Assembly (NCBI RefSeq): GCF_017114995.1
Contig: NZ_JABXKL010000077.1
Span: 1-33,022, forward strand
DNA length: 33,022 nucleotides
Source: Nostoc sp. NMS9
Lineage (GTDB): Bacteria; Cyanobacteriota; Cyanobacteriia; Cyanobacteriales; Nostocaceae
Direction: 5' to 3'
The translations under genes and the position numbers were made by a program. This document shows positions 7,456-15,313 of the stretch, piece after piece. A model generated the notes under the pieces. It saw only the letters and a program-made list of their open reading frames with translations. It had not been told where the DNA came from and made no database searches. The first letter of the stretch is position 1; every line of letters begins with the position of its first letter.

Positions 7456-7912
7456 TCCTGAAGGTGCTGTGGCGGTGATGGGAAGTTTAACAAAAGGACT
7501 GAATGAGTTAGCAATTCCTTTCAGTTTCAAGGTTTTGTATAACCCCAAAGAATACTAACGCTACGATTCAGGTGTGCTTTACTTTGACAAGAGAGACTAT
7601 GAAGTTGTTAAGCAAGTTTTAAAAACTGTTTATCAAGAACACAAATTGCATTTTAAGTCAGAAATTCCTTTATTTACCAAACAACTAGCACTAGGGTTGG
7701 GGTTGGCAGAAGAACCAGACCAAAAATTTGCTGTTCAAGAAAGTTTTGGCATGAATCGCTGTCAGATTGTGGCGAATGGGTCACTGGAAGCTTGGCAGCA
7801 AGGAGATGACTCGCTAGAGGCAAGAATGCAGACTATCCTTGGGCAATTTTCTCGTTTAGGGATTGACTTGCAGCGCCCTTATCTTAATGCTAATTCAAAG
7901 AATATTTATTAG
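7442..7912 (+). pseudogene. Remnant of a HopA1-family (LanY/TvaD-like) protein
   Basis: The C-terminal half of a HopA1-family protein, recognised by VTPEGAVAVMGSLTKGLNEL, SGVLYFDKRDYEVV, FGMNRCQIVANGSLEAW and RLGIDLQRPYLNANS. A TAA at 7556-7558 splits the frame between NPKEY and RYDSGVLYF. A single G-to-T change in a GAA codon would produce it. The remainder (from GTG 7574) is open to 7912. In class V lanthipeptide and thioamitide pathways, HopA1-like proteins work with an APH-type phosphotransferase on Ser/Thr dehydration and elimination. Here the neighbouring APH remnant has the same relation, but both are broken. Confidence 0.8.
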
Positions 7913-7917
7913 TAATT

Positions 7918-8067
7918 CTATTGATTAAGCAGGATTGTTTCTTTGGTATTAGGAACTGCGATCGCATCACGTAGGCAGTTGAGCTTTGCTTCTTGTTCTG
8001 GAGTGATGTTGAAGTTCTGTCGCTTGGTTTCTACGGTTTCTGGATTAGATGATATCGGCGTGGTCAT
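7918..8067 (-). CDS. Small hypothetical protein (49 aa)
   Basis: A 49-residue - strand ORF converging on the HopA1 remnant with 5 bases between them. It starts at ATG 8067 with TGAGG just upstream, contains an in-frame GCGATCGC, and reads as a plausible soluble protein (NITPEQEAKLNCLRDAIAV in the middle). I do not recognise it. It could be a small regulatory or immunity protein, or the start of a longer gene cut short when the neighbouring genes decayed. Confidence 0.5.
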   Translation of the reverse strand: MTTPISSNPETVETKRQNFNITPEQEAKLNCLRDAIAVPNTKETILLNQ

Positions 8068-8140
8068 GTTACCTCATAACTAGGAATCAGCTTGGTAAGT
8101 ACAATATGAGTATATCAGACTCATTAAATTGATATAATTG

Positions 8141-8168
8141 ATGCGAGCTTGATGCGCTCGCATTTTTG
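8141..8168 (+). terminator. Rho-independent terminator
   Basis: ATGCGAGC (8141-8148) and GCTCGCAT (8156-8163) form a perfect 8-bp stem with a 7-base loop, followed by a run of T. On the + strand it would end transcription coming from the APH/HopA1 remnant. Confidence 0.75.
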
Positions 8169-8666
8169 GTAATCCAACCATTTAATATCTGTAGATCAGC
8201 GTAGAGTTTGGATGCCAACGTAGAGGCTGTGGAAAGCGATCGCGCAGTTTGCAGTACGTCTCACCTGAGTGAGACTGTAGCCAATAGCATGGGTCTTCCT
8301 GCTACTGCCACAATGAAATAGCCTTAAATTTTTATCGTTCAGTCTAAGAGAATTCTTGGGCTGATTTTCTATTGCTTTTTATAATTTTTATAAATGAAGT
8401 AAGCAAGAAAGAAAAAGGACATAAATATTTTATCTATATCATCAAAAATTAAATAATTTATTTAAATAAATATAATATTTTTATTTTTTGAAAGATAACA
8501 TATAAAAGTTGATAATAAACAAACATTTAACTGCATTATTTATGGCACCTTATTTAATGATATAAACCTTGAAATACTAAATGAAATAACAGATTATGGT
8601 AATGGGATAAGGCAATTAAAATCTTAATCTCAAACGAAATAAACTTAGTTGGTAGGAGATTTCTAA
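8169..8666. other. AT-rich upstream region of the short peptide genes
   Basis: About 500 bases without a supportable gene. A 7-bp hairpin (GTCTCAC/GTGAGAC, 8258-8275) has no T-run. The segment 8400-8640 is very AT-rich and probably carries the promoter for the peptide at 8667, whose ribosome binding site is TAGGAG at 8653-8658. Confidence 0.5.
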
Positions 8667-8834
8667 ATGAGTAGTATTACAGTTTCCGATCTACACTCTA
8701 CCGATATTAGCCTGTTCGGTAATTCTGAAAGCTTCTTGAAGGACTTGTCTTATAAAGACTCCAATGAAGTGTATGGTGGCAGTGCTGCTTACGCACTTGG
8801 TTACGCAATCGGTTGGCTCATTGGTCATCTTTAG
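8667..8834 (+). CDS. Short double-glycine leader peptide precursor
   Basis: A 55-residue precursor with ribosome binding site GGTAGGAG. The leader is 38 residues: VSDLHSTDISLFGNSESFL, then KDLSYKDSNEVYGG, ending at Gly37-Gly38. The predicted core is 17 residues, SAAYALGYAIGWLIGHL, hydrophobic with regularly spaced glycines that would suit a membrane-active helix. It has no cysteine and little Ser/Thr. The leader aligns with that of the broken gene at 9204, including GG at codons 37-38, so the two are paralogues. Export by the C39 ABC transporter at 11909-14638 is the natural inference. Confidence 0.75.
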   Translation: MSSITVSDLHSTDISLFGNSESFLKDLSYKDSNEVYGGSAAYALGYAIGWLIGHL

Positions 8835-8915
8835 TCTTTCCAATTAGCTTAATAATGATCTAAGGTTAACTGTAAGTTGTCAATAGTTTCAATTAGCTTA
8901 AAAGGTAATTAGATT

Positions 8916-9059
8916 ATGAAAGCGACGATCCAAATTGGAGACATTGATTCAGGCTATTTAGCCGAGCTAACTAACGAAGAAGCGAGTCAATTATTTGGCT
9001 CAGGCTGGTGGGCAGATTTTTGGCGAGGTGTACATGATGGTTTGGCAGATTCCCGCTAA
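8916..9059 (+). CDS. Short peptide precursor with G-S-G site
   Basis: A 47-residue precursor-like ORF. The leader IQIGDIDSGYLAELTNEEAS ends in QLFGSG (residues 25-30), the same Gly-Ser-Gly variant as in the 6818 peptide. If cut after Ser29, the core is GWWADFWRGVHDGLADSR, rich in tryptophan and with both charges. An AAAAGG stretch lies 13 bases upstream of ATG 8916. It lies 81 bases behind the 8667 gene, probably in one transcript, and is followed by a clear terminator. Assignment rests on leader shape and context. Confidence 0.65.
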   Translation: MKATIQIGDIDSGYLAELTNEEASQLFGSGWWADFWRGVHDGLADSR

Positions 9060-9098
9060 AATTGTGGATACTGGTATTCTACATTAAACTAGATAGAT

Positions 9099-9137
9099 AA
9101 GAGGAGAATACAATATTTTGTTCTTCTCTTTTTTTTA
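9099..9137 (+). terminator. Rho-independent terminator after the short peptide genes
   Basis: AAGAGGAGAA (9099-9108) pairs with TTCTTCTCTT (9121-9130) through ten pairs including one G-T pair, followed by seven further T. It closes the 8667-8916 transcript. Confidence 0.85.
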
Positions 9138-9203
9138 TTAAAACTTCAGCGATTCAAAGCCTGATTCCAACCAAAAAAATTTTGCTTAGGAGTACATTTA
9201 AAA

Positions 9204-9371
9204 ATGGTTAACATTGCAATATCTGACCTACGTGCCATCGGTACTAACTTGTCCCTGGATTCTAAAATGCTTCTCAATGACTTAACGGAGCAGGAAATAG
9301 TAAATGTCTAGGGTGGCTTGCATATCCATATCGAAATTGGGGGGGGTAGTACTACTTTGCATTGGGGGTAA
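9204..9371 (+). pseudogene. Double-glycine peptide precursor interrupted by an amber codon
   Basis: TTAGGAG precedes ATG 9204. The frame encodes a 35-residue leader, MVNIAISDLRAIGTNLSLDS followed by KMLLNDLTEQEIVNV, then TAG at 9309-9311. It then continues in the same frame with GGLHIHIEIGGGSTTLHWG to a TAA at 9369-9371. GG falls at codons 37-38, exactly as in the intact paralogue at 8667. A CAG to TAG change at codon 36 would explain it. As written, only a leader without a core is made. Readthrough or a sequencing error cannot be excluded. Confidence 0.75.
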
Positions 9372-9433
9372 GCACTAGTTATAAACACATGAAATTTCTA
9401 TAAATTCTAACTATTAGAAGTAATGTTTAGACG

Positions 9434-9462
9434 GTAGCCCAAGGTGATAAGTCTTGGGCTGC
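9434..9462. terminator. Hairpin between converging peptide and isomerase genes
   Basis: AGCCCAAG (9436-9443) and CTTGGGCT (9453-9460) form a perfect 8-bp stem, extendable by two more pairs, with a 9-base loop. It lies between the 9204 peptide gene and the 3' end of the prolyl isomerase gene and could stop transcripts from either side. T-runs are weak on both. Confidence 0.65.
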
Positions 9463-9473
9463 TTGTTAAAAGT

Positions 9474-10199
9474 CTATTTTATTTCAACTTGAGTAATTTG
9501 TTGCTTTAGCCATTCCTGGAACAAATCTAAGCCAATTTTATGGCGTAGTACATTATCCAATTGAGGTTGAATAATTTCCTCTACCAAAATCAGATGTACT
9601 CCCGAAGATGTAACTATAGGTTTGAGAAGTTGGGGAGGCTTTGCAGCAAAAACAGCAGCACAAATTTCCGGCTTTATATTTTTGCGATGCACTATCCCCC
9701 GATATCCTCCTTTGCGACGTAATTCCGTATCCTGGATGTATTTGTGAGCAACATCATAAAAACTTATCTCACCTTCCTTAATGGCATAGAAGAGTTCTAT
9801 TGCCAAGTCTTGATCATCCAGAACAACCTCATACATGACCACAGCAGTATAATCTAGTTGATTTTCAAAGAAATAGGGTTCAACTTTATCTGCAAACAGA
9901 TGAGCAGCTAACTTCCCAGAAATGACGGTGCTGTAGACAATTTCTTCATAATCATCTATACAAAGACCATGTTTTTCTAACCACGCCCAGGTATCATTAG
10001 CACTATTTAGTTTGTTCATTATCCGCATTTGGTCTGCTGCTTTTTGCAATTCTTCAGTCTCTACTTTTATACCTGCTTCGGCTGCGGCATTTGCAATAAC
10101 CTTACGGGTAACAATCCCCTCAATGAACTCAGGAACTTTGCAAGATAGCTTAACTTGAGAAAGAATATCTTCGTTGGTAATAGTGATAGTTCGTGACAT
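9474..10199 (-). CDS. Parvulin-type peptidylprolyl isomerase
   Basis: A 241-residue SurA/PrsA-like protein with an N-terminal helical chaperone-like half (about 1-115) and a C-terminal rotamase domain (about 125-225). Family marks are the GGYRG turn near residue 178, EICAAVFAAKPPQLLKPIVT and SGVHLILVEE at the end. It catalyses cis/trans isomerisation of prolyl bonds and assists folding. It has no signal peptide, so it probably acts in the cytoplasm or is carried out with the transporter. It is the last gene of the operon HTH - ABC exporter - HlyD - isomerase. Such isomerases are regular companions of cyanobacterial bacteriocin export genes. AGGAAAAAG precedes ATG 10199. Confidence 0.9.
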   Translation of the reverse strand: MSRTITITNEDILSQVKLSCKVPEFIEGIVTRKVIANAAAEAGIKVETEELQKAADQMRIMNKLNSANDTWAWLEKHGLCIDDYEEIVYSTVISGKLAAHLFADKVEPYFFENQLDYTAVVMYEVVLDDQDLAIELFYAIKEGEISFYDVAHKYIQDTELRRKGGYRGIVHRKNIKPEICAAVFAAKPPQLLKPIVTSSGVHLILVEEIIQPQLDNVLRHKIGLDLFQEWLKQQITQVEIK

Positions 10200-10319
10200 G
10201 ATCTTTTTCCTAAGTAGATAGACAACATTAAATGTTTTTCGCTGAGAGGGGAGCTTTCCGCCTCCTTTGCTTACTTGTAAGGTGGTTAAGTTTAGGAATG
10301 TATAAGTGGCGCGAAATTA

Positions 10320-11912
10320 CTACAATTTCACACCGCCCTGCTGCAACTTCTTAAATGGATCAAGCAGAAAATCAATAATCCGACGCTGGCGCACAATTAC
10401 CTCAGCTGTCGCTGTATCTCCAGGACGCAAGGCAATACATTTGTTAGCCGAGGGAATACAATTTTGTTTTAGGGCAATTTCTAAGTCATAAGCTGCCACC
10501 TTCCCATTAGATGTATCCATTTCTATCGTAGTAGGAGAAATATCTAATAATTCTCCTTCCACTATTCCATAATCCTGAAATGGATAAGCATCAAACTTTA
10601 ACTTGACTGGCAATCCTCTTCGCAAAAAACCACTCTCAGTTGTCGCCATTTGCGCCCGAATTATTAAAGGCGAACCTTGGGGTGCAATTTCCGCAATCAT
10701 TCCTCCAGGTTGCACTACAGACCCAGCCCTTTGTATTGGTAACTGAAACACTCTACCATTCACGGTGGCTCTTAACTCTCGTTGTCCTAACTGAAACTTT
10801 AACGAGACAATCTGACTCTTACTTTGAGCAATTTCTGCCTGAAGCGTAGTAATGTCTGTCTCCAAATTCTTCTGTTGCTCGTCGATTTTTAACAGAGCCA
10901 GTTTGCTGGAACGAGTTAAGGTCTGATAACTCCTTTCCTGTTCTTTCAATCGCAACTGTGCCTGCTCAATATCTGCATTTGCTTGCCGAATAGTCCGCTC
11001 ATAACTACTCTGTTGTTCTACCAAACGTAATTTAGCCTGCTGAATATCTGACTGATTTTGTTCGTACAACTGTTGTTTGTCTTTAGCTATATCTTGCTTC
11101 TGGACAACATTAATTTCTGGAACAACCCCTGACTGCCAAAGACTGCGATAGCGTTCAACTTCCCGCTCGGTACTCGCTAAACTACTGTTTACTAACTTAT
11201 TAGCAGTTTGACTATGCTCAAGAGTTTGCCGTGCCTGATTGACTTGAGCTAATTTTTCGTCTTTTTGTAAATCATAGGAATTCCTCAGAGCATTCATATT
11301 CTGTCGCGCTTGATCAATTTGAGCCTGCTTTTCTAACTGTTGAGATTGGTTTTGTTGCTGTTGAGTTGTCAAAGATACAACTAACTGACTTTTAGATGAA
11401 TTTAACTGAGAAAGGCGATTTAATTGTCCCTCCAATTTATCCTGTGCCTGCCGCATTTCCACCTTAACTAATTCCGATTCCAACACCAATAAAGTCTGCC
11501 CAGCTTTAACGGAATCACCTTCCTTTACCCGAATTTCGGCAACAGTACCTGCCACAGCAGCATCGAGTCTAACCGTCTTTCCCTTTGGCTCAAGCCGCCC
11601 TCTTGCCGTACCCGTTTCATCCACCTTAGATAGCATTGCCCAAGGTAAAATGATTGAGACAAACACCACCAAAAAATACAGCAATCCTCTTGTCCAAACC
11701 TGGGGCAAGCTATCAAGTAAATCCTTGGTTGCGTCAGCCCAATCATCAGTTGATATAGCTGGTGTTTGCTCCCTTAAAACTTCCCCGTGCTGTTCTACCT
11801 CATAGATTTGGGTTTTAACCCTTCCATTTAATGTGTTTGGCATGATTTTTCCTAATATCAATTTTGGATTTTGGGAGACAACAAAAGCTTCTTCCTTATG
11901 TTCTTTTTTCAC
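10320..11912 (-). CDS. HlyD family periplasmic adaptor of a peptide exporter
   Basis: A 530-residue membrane fusion protein linking the inner-membrane ABC exporter to an outer-membrane channel. It has one membrane segment (about 76-97), a lipoyl-like half-motif (VAGTVAEIRVKEGDSVKAGQ, about 140-159), a long Gln-rich coiled coil (about 165-375), the second lipoyl half (LRATVNGRVFQLPIQRAGSV) and a beta-barrel domain ending near 520. The GTG start at 11912 overlaps the exporter's stop codon (GTGA), so translation is coupled. No tolC gene is in the window. Confidence 0.93.
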   Translation of the reverse strand: MKKEHKEEAFVVSQNPKLILGKIMPNTLNGRVKTQIYEVEQHGEVLREQTPAISTDDWADATKDLLDSLPQVWTRGLLYFLVVFVSIILPWAMLSKVDETGTARGRLEPKGKTVRLDAAVAGTVAEIRVKEGDSVKAGQTLLVLESELVKVEMRQAQDKLEGQLNRLSQLNSSKSQLVVSLTTQQQQNQSQQLEKQAQIDQARQNMNALRNSYDLQKDEKLAQVNQARQTLEHSQTANKLVNSSLASTEREVERYRSLWQSGVVPEINVVQKQDIAKDKQQLYEQNQSDIQQAKLRLVEQQSSYERTIRQANADIEQAQLRLKEQERSYQTLTRSSKLALLKIDEQQKNLETDITTLQAEIAQSKSQIVSLKFQLGQRELRATVNGRVFQLPIQRAGSVVQPGGMIAEIAPQGSPLIIRAQMATTESGFLRRGLPVKLKFDAYPFQDYGIVEGELLDISPTTIEMDTSNGKVAAYDLEIALKQNCIPSANKCIALRPGDTATAEVIVRQRRIIDFLLDPFKKLQQGGVKL

Positions 11913-14638
11913 CCCGCAACATCCATCTGCTGATGATTGAGATAAAAATAATGTCCCCGCTTGGCCATCAACTCTTGGTGAGTCCCACTCTCAATCAACA
12001 CGCCGCGATCTAGCACTAAAATCAAATCTGCATTCCGCACAGTTGAAAGGCGATGGGCGATTACTAAAGTGGTTCTGTCTTTGAGAATTGTGTTTAAATT
12101 CGTCTGAATAATCCTTTCTGACTCTGCATCCAGATGGGAAGTTGCCTCATCCAAAATCAACAGCTTAGGATTGCCTAACAACGCTTTAGCGATCGCAATT
12201 CTTTGTCGCTGTCCTCCAGACAACATCCCCCCTCCTTCACCAATCTGGGTTTCATAACCCATAGGTAATTTTTTAATAAACTCATCGGCACCCGCCAATC
12301 GCGCCGCCTCAATAATCTCTGCTAAAGTTGCCCCAGGATGTGCCAAGCTAATATTTTCCCGAATCGTTCCGCCAAACAAAAAGGTATCTTGGTCAACTAC
12401 CCCAACCTGCTCACGTAGAGAACGCAACGAAAGACTGCTAATATCCTGCTCATCAATCAACACTTTGCCATCTGTGGGGGGATATAACCCCAAAACTAGC
12501 TTAGAAATTGTGGTTTTACCCGAACCACTCCGTCCCACCAGAGCAACCATTTGTCCACTGTGTACTTCAAAACTGAGATTTTCTAAAACGTTGATATCAC
12601 TTTCAGGGTGATAGCGAAACGTCACGTTGTCAAAGCGAATGTTACCTTGAATAGGTGGTAAAGATTGCCGTGCCTGATGCTGCAAATCCTCTTCTGGTTC
12701 CGCATCCAACACATCATTAATGCGTTCCACCGCAATCACCACTTCTTGCAATTGATTCCACAAAACTGTTAATCGTTGGAAGGGTCTAATAATATTTCCC
12801 AATAGCATATTAAATGCCACCAATTGCCCAATAGTTAGCTGGTTGTGAATCACTTGGTACGCCCCAAACCACAGCAATACGGTAGTTACCACTGCTTCAA
12901 TTGTGTTGCTGAATATTTGCAGGCGATTGCTGATAATTTGCCCGGAAAAGTTAGTTTTTATTTCCTTACTTAATAACTCTTCCCAATGCCAACGAACTGT
13001 CTGTTCCACTGCTGTGGATTTAACTGTTCGCACACCAGAAAGGGCTTCAATCAGATAGCTACTTTCATTAGCAACAGCATTAAATATTTCTCTAGATATC
13101 TTTTGTAAAAAAGGTGTAGCAATCAATGCTAGCAGGAAAAAAGGCGGTATAATCACCAACACCAACAACGCCATTTTCCAACTGTACCAAAACATCAATC
13201 CTAAATAGATAAAGACAGTGACTAAATCTAGCAGGATGGACAACGCCTCACCAGAGAGGAAGCGTTGAATTTTGCGGTTTTCCTGTACACGAGAGATAAT
13301 ATCCCCCACATAACGGGACTCAAAGTAACTCAAAGGTAGCCGCAAGGTATGGCGAATAAATCCCACAATTAGTGCTAAATCGAGCTTATTCGCCGTGTGG
13401 TCTAACAGATATTGCCGCAACCCTGTCATCGCCACACGGAATAAACTAAAAATCAGTAACCCTAACCCCACTGCCGTTAAGGTTAGTTCAGAACGCTGCA
13501 CCACTACGCGGTCTAAAATTAATTGGGTAAATAAGGGAGTAACAAGTCCAAATATCTGGATAAATAAGGAAGCAACAAACACTTCTAGCATTACTAAAGA
13601 GTGAGGCTTGATTAATTCAAAGAATTGCCAAAAGGGGGTAGAAGTCTCTTTAGTATCCTTGAGCATTGCTGTCGGTTGCAGCAGCAATGTGTAACCAGTC
13701 CAGTTGGCTTTAAATTCGGCGTGGCTAAGGGTGCGTTGACCAATGGCGGGGTCGGCGACAATGACGTGTTTGGGGGTAATTTCATAGACAACAATGTAGT
13801 GCTTACCTTCCCAGTGGGCGATCGCAGGCAATTTTTGCTTCGCTAATTGGTCAAGACTCGCTTTCACAGGCCGCGTGGCAAACCCAATACTTTCCGCTGC
13901 TGCCGATAACCCCCGCAGTGACGAGCCATTGCGGTCAACATTGGCGATATCCCGCAGGCGATTGACACTAAAGTTTTTCCCCCAATAGCGAGACACCATC
14001 ACTAAACAAGCTGCACCGCAATCCGATCCACTCTGTTGGGCAAAAAACGGATAACGCCGAATCACACGCTGTAATAAATGCCCGACTCGCTGCGTGGAGT
14101 TGGGAAAATAGGCTTTGCTAATCTTTTTCTGGCGTGGCTCTATTGCTGGCGTTGACAAAATCTTTGTTTCATGCAGTGGTTTTGAGTCAGATGGCAATAC
14201 TGGGGAATTATCGGAGTCCACCTGTTGGGGATTACAAGATAGCGCCTTAGCCCACAAATGCTCCCGAATTTGGGGATATCTAGCCATCAATGGCCATAAC
14301 ACTTCACCTGGAACAAAGCACAGTTGTAAGTTTACTGAAGCCCTGGCAGCGTAAGGTTTAAAGTCACCCTCCTTAAATAAGGTAAATTCCCCAAATGATT
14401 CACCTGCCTCTAAAGTGGCGATTAATTCATCGGCGCTATCCAGTAACCTTACTTTGCCTGCGATCGCAATATAAATTCCTGGTTGGACATCAGTTCCTTG
14501 CCAGAATTTGCCGACTTTCGGGTTAATAAATTTAACTTGTTGAAGATAGTGTTGAAATTCCTCTGTCGAAAGAGAATAACCCAGAGTATTGTTGAACTGT
14601 TCCAGAGAAATCAACTGAGCAGATATATCTTGCGCCAT
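11909..14638 (-). CDS. C39 peptidase-containing ABC exporter with N-terminal cNMP-binding-like domain
   Basis: A 909-residue peptidase-containing ABC transporter that cuts double-glycine leaders and exports the core. Domains in order: cyclic-nucleotide-binding-like domain (about 30-130, with IAGKVRLLDS and GESFGEFTL); linker; C39 peptidase (about 195-325) with Gln201, catalytic Cys207 in SGSDCGAAC, His280 in GKHYIVVY and Asp296 in VADPAIG; six-helix membrane domain (about 340-630); and nucleotide-binding domain with Walker A GRSGSGKTT (~701), signature LSGGQ (~805), Walker B LLILDE (~825) and the switch His (~861). All catalytic residues are present. The ATG at 14638, with AGGAAAGGA about 13 bases upstream, lies 107 bases inside the preceding HTH gene in another frame. 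Confidence 0.95.
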   Translation of the reverse strand: MAQDISAQLISLEQFNNTLGYSLSTEEFQHYLQQVKFINPKVGKFWQGTDVQPGIYIAIAGKVRLLDSADELIATLEAGESFGEFTLFKEGDFKPYAARASVNLQLCFVPGEVLWPLMARYPQIREHLWAKALSCNPQQVDSDNSPVLPSDSKPLHETKILSTPAIEPRQKKISKAYFPNSTQRVGHLLQRVIRRYPFFAQQSGSDCGAACLVMVSRYWGKNFSVNRLRDIANVDRNGSSLRGLSAAAESIGFATRPVKASLDQLAKQKLPAIAHWEGKHYIVVYEITPKHVIVADPAIGQRTLSHAEFKANWTGYTLLLQPTAMLKDTKETSTPFWQFFELIKPHSLVMLEVFVASLFIQIFGLVTPLFTQLILDRVVVQRSELTLTAVGLGLLIFSLFRVAMTGLRQYLLDHTANKLDLALIVGFIRHTLRLPLSYFESRYVGDIISRVQENRKIQRFLSGEALSILLDLVTVFIYLGLMFWYSWKMALLVLVIIPPFFLLALIATPFLQKISREIFNAVANESSYLIEALSGVRTVKSTAVEQTVRWHWEELLSKEIKTNFSGQIISNRLQIFSNTIEAVVTTVLLWFGAYQVIHNQLTIGQLVAFNMLLGNIIRPFQRLTVLWNQLQEVVIAVERINDVLDAEPEEDLQHQARQSLPPIQGNIRFDNVTFRYHPESDINVLENLSFEVHSGQMVALVGRSGSGKTTISKLVLGLYPPTDGKVLIDEQDISSLSLRSLREQVGVVDQDTFLFGGTIRENISLAHPGATLAEIIEAARLAGADEFIKKLPMGYETQIGEGGGMLSGGQRQRIAIAKALLGNPKLLILDEATSHLDAESERIIQTNLNTILKDRTTLVIAHRLSTVRNADLILVLDRGVLIESGTHQELMAKRGHYFYLNHQQMDVAG

Positions 14639-15242
14639 AAATGTCTGAATCCTTTCCTAATTTTGGAAAGTTAATAGAGAAAAATTCGGTATCATCTGGA
14701 ATAGCTGCCGATTTGAGATCGCTAATCAAAATTTTGGGACTCTTAGTCTGCTCATTGCTGTTTCCTTCAGAATTGCTGGGTTTTGGTAGTGTGGATAATC
14801 CCATCTGTTTGAGCAGTCGCTTGATATGGCGATCGCTCACCTCAATCCCAAATTCTTTCGCTAGATGTTTCACCAGCCAGTTAGCTGTCCATCGCCTAAA
14901 AGCATAGCCATGCTCGCGAGGACTACTTTTAATCAGTTCTTTCAAACGTTCTAAATACTCGTCATTTATTGCCTTCGGGCGACCAATGGGGCAATCTTGC
15001 CATTGGTGCGCCATTCCTGTCCGGGCTATGTGCATCCAATGCCTTGCTGTTGCTGGGCAACACCCCAAAATTTGACAAATTTCAGTTTGGGTTTTTCCCT
15101 CATCTGCCAACAATATGATTTCAATACGTTGTCGGTAAGATTCAGGTAAACTTTTTTCCAAACTTGCTAACAGTAATTTACGCTGAAATGATGTTAAATA
15201 CTTACTGTTAGTTACATTTATGTATCTTGTTTCAATTTTCAT
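14532..15242 (-). CDS. Transposase-like helix-turn-helix protein without catalytic domain
   Basis: A 236-residue protein with two DNA-binding modules like those at the N-terminus of IS630/Tc1-type transposases. The first HTH is at about 38-72 (LLADEGKTQTEICQILGC, then TARHWM), followed by an arginine-containing GRP linker (87-89). A winged helix follows at about 95-150 (FGIEVSDRHIKRLLKQMG). The DDE catalytic domain is absent; the C-terminal ~85 residues are a polar, Ser-rich tail. It is likely a domesticated transposase fragment used as a regulator. I start it at ATG 15242, where family-like sequence begins; an upstream ATG at 15311 would add 23 residues, and no start has a clear ribosome binding site. 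Its 3' end overlaps the exporter gene by 107 bases. Confidence 0.75.
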   Translation of the reverse strand: MKIETRYINVTNSKYLTSFQRKLLLASLEKSLPESYRQRIEIILLADEGKTQTEICQILGCCPATARHWMHIARTGMAHQWQDCPIGRPKAINDEYLERLKELIKSSPREHGYAFRRWTANWLVKHLAKEFGIEVSDRHIKRLLKQMGLSTLPKPSNSEGNSNEQTKSPKILISDLKSAAIPDDTEFFSINFPKLGKDSDIYGARYICSVDFSGTVQQYSGLFSFDRGISTLSSTS

Positions 15243-15313
15243 TTGACAGTCCGACATATACGTATAATTAACTAGATTTGTGGATAAACAAATGTCTTCT
15301 GAACGATGCATGA

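Noticed and set aside
8213..8322. Frame reading SDRAVCSTSHLSETVANSMG with a Cys/Ser/Thr-rich end, possible lanthipeptide core
   Set aside because: It lacks a leader, a ribosome binding site and an ATG start, and a stop lies just upstream; a chance frame around a small hairpin is more likely.
14532..14638. Programmed frameshift joining the HTH protein to the exporter
   Set aside because: The exporter has its own ribosome binding site and ATG, and its frame is closed by a TAG just upstream; independent initiation is simpler.
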